NCBI GenBank assembly: GCA_018257865.1
Contig: JAEUBA010000198.1
Span: 1-26,344, forward strand
Origin: Stereocaulon alpinum
Lineage: Eukaryota; Ascomycota; Lecanoromycetes; Lecanorales; Stereocaulaceae
Direction: 5' to 3'
DNA: 26,344 bases
Shown piece after piece: positions 20,331 to 26,344 of the stretch. Made by a program: the position numbers and the translations under genes. Every line of letters begins with the position of its first letter. Position 1 is the first letter of the stretch. The notes beneath the pieces are model-generated. The model did not search any database and was not told the origin of the DNA. It worked only from the letters and a program-made list of their open reading frames with translations.

Positions 20331-21263
20331 ATACTAATAATAATATAATTAATATACTAATAGTATTATAATATAAGAAGTATCCTTATTCGTAGTTCTC
20401 TACTATTAATCCTACCGAGTCGAAGACTAGTACGCGTAAGAATAAGAAGAAGAAGCTATAATATTAGGTATAATAGCGATAATAGGGTATAATCGAATAT
20501 CTCTAAGACTACTTACCCTTAGTATACTATTATAGTACTACTCTAGGGTCTAATCTAGGGCTTATATATTATATTACTATCGCTACCGACTATATTATTA
20601 TTATTAATATTTTTTGAAAGTTATAAATATTAACTTATAGGTAGTAAAGTAGTATATATTAAAGAGTAGTATAGAATACGCCTACTTTTCTAATAATAGA
20701 ATTATCTAACTAATTAACTAATCTTTTCTATATAGTATTACTCTATATAGTCTCTAGCTACTTAGGTATTTCTAATACGGCTAGGCTAATACCGCTACTA
20801 CTAAGTCTACTACTATTAACTATAGGCCCTCCGTAACCTATATTTCTATATATACTTAATAGCGGTATAGATTACTAAGTACTTACTACGTAGTACTTAG
20901 CTATATCTTAACTACTAACTAAAGCGCTAGTAAAGTATAAGGACCTCTATAGTAATACGTATATATATACTTATTAGTATATATTATAGGCGGGCCTTAC
21001 CTACCGCTAGCTAGGGCGAAGACTATATAATAGTAGGGTGGAATTATAACCCGCCTAGCTACTTATAGACGTAGGATAGTATATAGAAGGAGGGCGGGAG
21101 GCTAGTAGGAGGTTATCTTACCTATAGAGAGTAGTTAGCGTAGTCTACTATATATTATTAGTAGAGATAATAAGTATTTCACCTATTTCTAGCGGCGATA
21201 TATACGGTGGCGGTAGACGACGGCGTATAGTTCTAACTACTAAGAATAGTTTATAACGTATAG
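20331..21263. other. RIP-degraded sequence without identified gene
   Basis: Around 20410-20465 a plus-strand frame is Lys/Arg-rich. The rest up to the right inverted repeat shows no motif. At 21040-21240 GC content rises locally (GGCGGGAGG, GGTGGCGG) without a gene. Confidence 0.35.
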
Positions 21264-21415
21264 AGATAACTATACTATATACGCTATAGATAATTAGATA
21301 GCTAGTAGTAGTATAGTTACTAGATTATTAATAATTACAAATATAGTAGGGTAGGTTTTCAAAATAAAAGTTTAAAATATTTGATATAGCTATTTACCTA
21401 TTACGGTATACCGTA
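21264..21415 (-). repeat. Right terminal inverted repeat
   Basis: Inverted counterpart of 9881-10046. The outermost 14 bases, TACGGTATACCGTA, form a perfect palindrome. Most differences from the left copy are TG/CA in the left versus TA here, so this copy is more heavily mutated. Confidence 0.9.
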
Positions 21416-21421
21416 AAGTAG
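21416..21421. repeat. Target-site duplication, right copy (AAGTAG)
   Basis: Matches AAGTGG at 9875-9880 except for TG to TA. In the coding sense this is CCACTT to CTACTT, a CpA to TpA change. Confidence 0.8.
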
Positions 21422-22952
21422 GCTATAATACTTAACGTAGTTAGATACTCCTCTCTATAGGAATTCTTTTGGCTCTACAAAATATAGTTCGCTACTTTTT
21501 CGGCTTCACCCTATTGATCTAGAAATATATTGCCTATAATCAAGCTGGATATACCCCTCAAACTTTCTCCCTTTTCCGCCCCGATTAAATACTTAAAATA
21601 CTTTATAAGTATCGTTTCTACCTTTATAGATTCTTTCTGTCGTGCTTAATACCGATATATCGATACTAATTTGGTAAAGTACTTGAGATAGAGCCTCGTT
21701 TGGTGAACTCCTATTATCAACTCCTCGTCGAGTTCTATTATTCGGACTAGCAGCTCCTCTGTATCTTTCTATCTACCTTTACTACTTATAAGGTTAGATA
21801 ACTATAATTATAATTCTTGAACGAGGATATAACCCTCTCTAAATACAAGTCCCGTTGTTTCTACTTCCCTTTTAAATTGCGATTTAGCTTCTTAGGAAAG
21901 TTGCTCTTCTCTATACTTTTAACTAAAAGTAAATCCGCACAAAACTCGATACTTCTAGTACGGCTGGGAAGGGGCGGGTTCCCGATCTAGTAAGTTTTTT
22001 GATCTTTTCAATCGTTCGATTATATCTTCGAGATCTCTAATTAGTATATTGTGTTTACTAAGTAGGGATCGGTAAGTAATACTATCCCTTTAAATACCAA
22101 GACCTAGCTTATAACAAAAGGTAAGGCTTAAAGTATAGTAGCGACTCGTAAGCAGTTAGTTCTCCCTTTCTATTAAGTAATTCACGATATAATTTCGTAG
22201 GCCATAGTAAGCTTTAAGAAGTTAGGATAATAATAGAGTAACCTAAATATTATTAGTCTATTATATAGAGTATAGTTTTATAACTTAACGTCGTAAGCGA
22301 AAACTTACTTCGAATTCTTTATAAGGTATAATTATTTAGTCTTCTAGAGTTAGTAGATAGAACGCTCTAGTCTTCTATTAATATCTTATAATAATTCTAG
22401 AAGTGATACTAACCTATATAGTAATAAGAGTTACAAGAGGTCGTCGAAAGTTACTATTCGCTCAGCCGGATTCTAAGTAAGTATTGACCTAAAAAGCTTT
22501 TATAGACTATCTCTTTTCTAATTTTTTAGATCCGTTGTAGCTCTAAGTAGTTTAGAAGTATAATTTAATAATTCGTCTTATAAATCTCCTAGATCCTTCT
22601 TAGAATTACGATCTCGATTTGGCTCGTTATTATAGAAGAGAACCTATAGATAGAGTACGCTAAATAAGTACGTATCTATCTTTCTAGCTTAACTAGGTAA
22701 GATCTTCCGATAATATTATTCTAAAGCCGTCTAGAGTCCTAAATTAGATATTATAACTAGGTTATTATCTATTATAAACAGAGAAGCGTAGCCAAAATCT
22801 ATAACTTTTACTATATAACGACCCTTATTCTTAGAGAAAACTAGGATATTCTTAGGCTTAATATCTCCGTGAATAATACCTTTTCTATTTAGTTATACTA
22901 CTAAAAGTGGAGAGAAATTAGGAACTTACTAATAGTATATAAATCTCTTACC
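21416..22952 (-). pseudogene. Kinase-TPR gene, 5' half: kinase domain and first TPRs
   Basis: Read on the minus strand through stops, one frame runs the whole length. From the 5' side it shows part of a fungal Ser/Thr kinase domain. The motif Ile-Ile-His-Gly-Asp-Ile-Lys-Pro has HGD at 22863-22871 and DFG at 22791-22799. An APE motif now reads ALE (CCA to CTA), followed by Arg-Lys-Ile-Asp-Thr-Tyr-Leu-Phe-Ser-Val for the usual DVYSFG. A helical stretch comes next, then about three TPR-like units (KGRxKDTEELL, GEAEKVANYIL, REEYLTTLS). The last codons GCC TAC TT join in frame to G GTC TAT at the other side of the transposon. Most stops are TAG/TAA from CAG/CAA/TGG. The N-lobe is cut off where the LTR begins at 22953. 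RIP here is moderate: some CA/TG remain. Confidence 0.8.
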
Positions 22953-23305
22953 TATTACGGGTCGTCCCTTAATATAACTAACTAGGATAGAGGGAACGTA
23001 TAGGTGAGCGTAGAACCTATCTTAGGAAAAGGATTATAAGTCTTAGGGCGTAATCCTAGTAATCCTAAGAATTATAAGGATTAGGGAGTAATCCTATTAA
23101 CTCTAAGGATTATAGGGATTAGGGCGTAATTCTAGTAATCCTAGGCTAGGCGCGTAGGATCTAGGTAAATATATAAAGAAGGGTTTCCCTTTAGTAGAAT
23201 ATTTTCTTATCTCCTTATATTTAACTTATATAATAGAGAGGAGTCTTAGCTAAAGATACTTTAATAACTATCTATCTCTATTACCTTTTTAGTACTTAAT
23301 ATACT
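22953..23305 (+). repeat. Ty3/gypsy 5' LTR (3' limit approximate)
   Basis: The kinase frame ends and a non-coding block starts with TATTACGGGTCGTCCC, as expected for a TGTTACGGG LTR start after TG to TA. It contains a 38-bp tandem array and a TATATAAAG box at 23170-23178, about 130-200 bp before the first recognisable gag frame. The 3' edge and primer-binding site could not be fixed, and the 3' LTR is not in the window. Confidence 0.5.
23043..23150. repeat. 38-bp tandem repeat, about 2.8 copies
   Basis: Units beginning TTAGGGCG/AGTAAT start at 23043, 23081 and 23119, exactly 38 bp apart, each followed by CCTAGTAATCCTAAG-like sequence. The array lies upstream of the TATA box in the LTR, a usual place for enhancer repeats. 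Confidence 0.85.
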
Positions 23306-23309
23306 ATAT

Positions 23310-26220
23310 AATTTACCCGTAGGAGTTAAAACCCTTATTATACTTTAAATATAATACTTTAGACTATATAGTATAAGTACTTACGGTTCTACTATAGGAG
23401 AGAGGCGATATATTTTAAGAAATAAGTAATAAGGTAGCTTTTAGGGTAAGGGCCCTATATCTATCCCTAAGGAGGGAATTACTATTAGTAAGAGAGGAAT
23501 AAAGTTACCTAATCCTACTAAGTTCTCTAGTAAGAAAGGAGGCTTAGATATATTTCTAAGGTAGGTTAACTTATATATAGTATTTTATACCTTAACCTTT
23601 ATAACAGCTAAAGCTAGAAACGTCTTCTACTTATTATACCTTAAAGAAGATATAGCGGTAGTACTTTAACCCTAGTTAAAAGAATACCTTATAATCTAAG
23701 ATCTAGATATAATAGAGGATAAGTCCTTAAAAATTATTACTAATAAGACGTATATTAGGAACCTATTAAGGTTTTACTTTAAGGATAATACTTAAAAAAG
23801 AAGGTTAAAGTATAAGCTTATAAACCTCTAATAAAAGGGACTAGTAATAGAGTATATAGTATATTTTAGGGGTATTATCTACTAGCTTAAGTAGTTTAAG
23901 AATACTTAAATAGCCGAATATTATAAGGGACTAAAAGATAAAATTAAGGATAAGCTTATTTATTCTAAAGATATTAAGAGTTTCTAGTATTTAATAATAA
24001 AGATCTACTCTATTAATAATAGGTTATATAAAAGAAGGATAGAAAAGAAGTCTTTAACCTTAGTTATAAGGTTTAGGAGAAAGGAGAACGTCTTAGCTAT
24101 AAAAGCTAGGTTCTTTAGAAAACCTTATAAGGGGAAGAAGTAGAAGAAGGACCTATCTAATATAGAGTATTATAGCTATTATAAAAAGGGATACTACTAA
24201 AATAAGTACCTACGAAAAGAATAGGTAGCGATAATAGGGGATATAAACCCTAACTATAATAAATAGGAGTAGGAGCCTAGTATATAGGGTACTACTATTA
24301 GTAAATATAATACCCTATCTTAAACGGCCTATTATAATAATTCGTACTAGACGTACTATAGCGAAAAGGATAGATTAGAATAGTTTTTATAGAAACTTAG
24401 ATAGTAAATAGTAAAGAATATTTTAGTAAGGATAATCCTTACTAAGATCTATCTATAGGAAGTAAGTTAAAAGAGCTTATAGAGGAAGAAGCTTCGTTAG
24501 ATAATAAAACCCTTAAAAGAATTAAGGCTTTAAGGTTAGATACCTAAAGGACTTAAGATAAACTACTAAAATCCTACTAGTAATAGTTAAAGTATATAGA
24601 GTAGTAGGTTACTAATCTATATAATAAGCTAGGTAAAGCTAAGCGATATATATATAAAGTAATTAGTAGTAGTCTAATATACGCGCTAATAGCCTCTTTA
24701 TAGACCTATCTAAAAAGCTTATTAAAGGAGAGAAAGAGGGACTTATAGAGATTAAGGCCCTAGTAGCTTATAAGATTTAAGAGATACTATAAGGGGATAA
24801 GTATTTAGATAGAAATAGTATAATCTACTAAAAAATCCTTAGGGGATTATAATACTTAAAGAATAGGAGTATATTACTACTCGACTAATAGCTTATTCCG
24901 TATAATATACGAATAACGGCCTAAGTATTAGAGTAAGCGATTAGTAATCTACTAGTATATAAGGAAAAGATCCTAATTAATAAGTTTATTAGAAATAACC
25001 TTATATTATAGGCTTACGCCTTTAGAGGATTATCTTTAAAAAACTAGAAAGTTCTATAGCGAATAGGCTATATAGTAGAACCTATTAAAAGGTTAAATAA
25101 ATTACTACTACCGAATTATATACTAACGTTAGATTTAGGTTTTAGGCGAAAATTAATAGTATTCTAGTAAAGGTTATTATTAATAGTAGATTAAGCTATA
25201 ACTTAATTAAATTAAGCTTTATAAGGAAATATAGTTTACCTATATAAAAGTACGAGCTATACGTACTTATAAACTTTTACGAATTAATAATAGAAACTGT
25301 TAATAGTTATACTAAAATACTTAACCTAAGAATAGGATAAAGATATAAAAAGTATACCTTTAATTTAGTATTAGGAGGAGTTAATAAAGTTACTTTAGAA
25401 ATCCTATAGTTAAGGAAAGTTAACCTATTAATAGGATAAGATTCTTAGGATATAATATTTATAGATAGTATAGTAAATAGAGTTCTACTAGTCTAAGAAT
25501 ATAAATCTCTCTTAATAATAACTTAGACTAGAGAAGAGATAAAAGATAATTTTAAATTAGGAAATATTATAGTACTATAGAGTTAAGTTAGACTTATAAG
25601 TAACACTACTACTATAAAAATCCTAAATAAATACGTAGAATTTAGAACTCTATTCTAGAAAGAGAGTATTAATAAAGCTCTTTCTAAGTACTAACTATAG
25701 GACTATAAAATTAAGCTAATCGTAGAAAAAGAATTTATAAAAAAGCTAATATATCTACTATTATAAGATAAAGTAGTTACCCTTATAGAATATATTAAGG
25801 AAAATAAATAAAAGGGATTTATTTAGAAATTTTAATTACCTATAGAATACCCTATCCTATTTATACCTAAACTAAGTAGAGAATTATATCTATATATAAA
25901 TTATAAAGTACTTAATAATATTATTATAAAGAATAGTTATCCCTTACTATTAATAGGAGAGCTATAAGATAAGCTTTAAGGTAAGAAATAGTTTACTAAG
26001 TTTAATATTCTAAGAGTATTTAACTAAATATATATAAAGTAAGGCGATAAGTAGAAAATAGCTTTTTAGATAAGATAAGGTCTCTATAAATATCTTATAA
26101 TACTATTTAGTTTAATAAACGCCCCTATAATATTTTAGGTATTTATTAATAATATCCTAAAAGAATATTTAGATAATTTTATCTTAGTATATATTAATAA
26201 TATACTTATATACTTAGATA
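23310..26220 (+). pseudogene. Ty3/gypsy gag-protease-RT, RIP-degraded and truncated
   Basis: A single plus-strand frame holds the gypsy order. The gag core lies at about 23700-24120. A CX2CX4HX4C zinc knuckle is at 24168-24209, whose Cys and His codons are now TAT/TAC. The protease active site Asp-Ser-Gly is at 25182-25190, now Asn-Ser-Arg, followed by the Leu-Arg-Lys-x-Asn-Leu-Leu-Ile-Gly region. Reverse transcriptase lies from about 25850, with Tyr-Ile-Asp-Asp at 26190-26201 now Tyr-Ile-Asn-Asn. Gag and pol share one frame. The sequence stops abruptly at 26220 and is followed by un-mutated, GC-richer DNA, so RNase H, integrase and the 3' LTR are missing from the window. Confidence 0.85.
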
Positions 26221-26224
26221 TAGG

Positions 26225-26344
26225 ATGGCGACGACAACGAGCACGACGGGCGAGCAGGCCTACCAGGCCAGACGAGCGATCACACCGGGTTACGAACCCA
26301 GCAAAATAACACGAGATGGGGGGGGAGGAGAGAAGGGAGGTGTT
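26225..26344 (+). CDS. Start of an un-mutated ORF, partial
   Basis: ATG at 26225 opens 40 codons to the window end without a stop. The product begins MATTTSTTGEQAYQARRAI, then a Gly/Glu/Lys-rich stretch. The DNA is GC-rich and keeps CA and TG, in sharp contrast to the adjoining gypsy remnant. The same 120 bases occur inverted and RIP-mutated at 463-582, so this is a repeat family, probably the start of a retroelement gag/ORF1 gene. Homology begins at the ATG: the bases upstream of the two copies are unrelated. The family is not recognised. Confidence 0.5.
   Translation, partial: MATTTSTTGEQAYQARRAITPGYEPSKITRDGGGGEKGGV

Larger units (their letters stand above)
9881..21415. mobile_element. 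11.5-kb TIR transposon with rve-type integrase, containing a Helitron
   Basis: The element starts TACGGTGTGCCGTAATGGGC and ends with the inverted counterpart, has inverted repeats of 166 bp (9881-10046) and 152 bp (21264-21415), and a 6-bp target duplication. Inside are a plus-strand integrase remnant near the left end, an unidentified plus-strand ORF remnant near the right end, and a minus-strand Helitron in the middle. The parent element without the Helitron would be roughly 5-7 kb. An rve integrase with 6-bp duplications recalls Polinton/Maverick or Ginger-type elements, but no polymerase or capsid gene was seen. I therefore leave the superfamily open. All coding parts are RIP-degraded. 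Confidence 0.85.

Overview
The window looks like a repeat-rich chromosome region of a filamentous ascomycete (Pezizomycotina). About 80% of it carries the signature of repeat-induced point mutation (RIP): CpA and its complement TpG are almost absent, TpA is in great excess, CpG is kept, and nearly every reading frame is full of TAA/TAG. Codon context, a short GT..AG intron and the protein families (fungal kinases, kinesin-light-chain-type TPRs, Helitron, Ty3/gypsy) agree with this. Only a central island (about 4,550-9,990), a small foldback element (1,616-2,042) and the last 120 bases are essentially free of RIP.

Layout. 1-582: RIP-degraded minus-strand ORF. 583-4,550: RIP-degraded elements, including the C-terminal end of a LINE-type polymerase (+) and a Tc1/mariner-like DDE transposase (+), plus a 427-bp foldback element. 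4,551-9,880: genic island with two minus-strand genes. One encodes a kinase plus pseudokinase protein of about 951 residues (4,827-7,740, one 58-nt intron, possible extra 5' exon at 7,908-8,215). The other is the 3' half of a TPR gene (8,426-9,880). 9,881-21,415: an 11.5-kb transposable element with inverted terminal repeats of about 150-166 bp, a 6-bp target duplication, an rve-type integrase remnant (+) and an unidentified ORF remnant (+), with a Rep-Pif1 Helitron (-) nested in the middle. 21,416-22,952: the 5' half of the same TPR gene, carrying a fungal kinase domain. 22,953-26,220: 5' LTR and gag-protease-RT of a Ty3/gypsy element (+), all RIP-degraded, ending abruptly inside RT. 26,225-26,344: an un-mutated ORF start whose RIP-mutated homologue is the inverted copy at 463-582.

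Main reconstruction. The two TPR pieces join in frame once the 11.5-kb element and one copy of AAGTGG/AAGTAG are removed. One kinase-TPR gene was therefore split by a transposon that had itself received a Helitron, and the 5' end of the gene was cut by a Ty3/gypsy LTR. RIP then mutated the repeats and leaked into the 1.5-kb gene fragment trapped between them, while the 3' half was largely spared. It has one CAA-to-TAA-type stop and one frameshift. Fungal kinase/TPR and kinase/HeLo-like proteins often belong to NLR-like or incompatibility repertoires. That role is an inference here. All family calls in RIP-degraded DNA come from reading frames through stops and recognising motif order. No database search was made.
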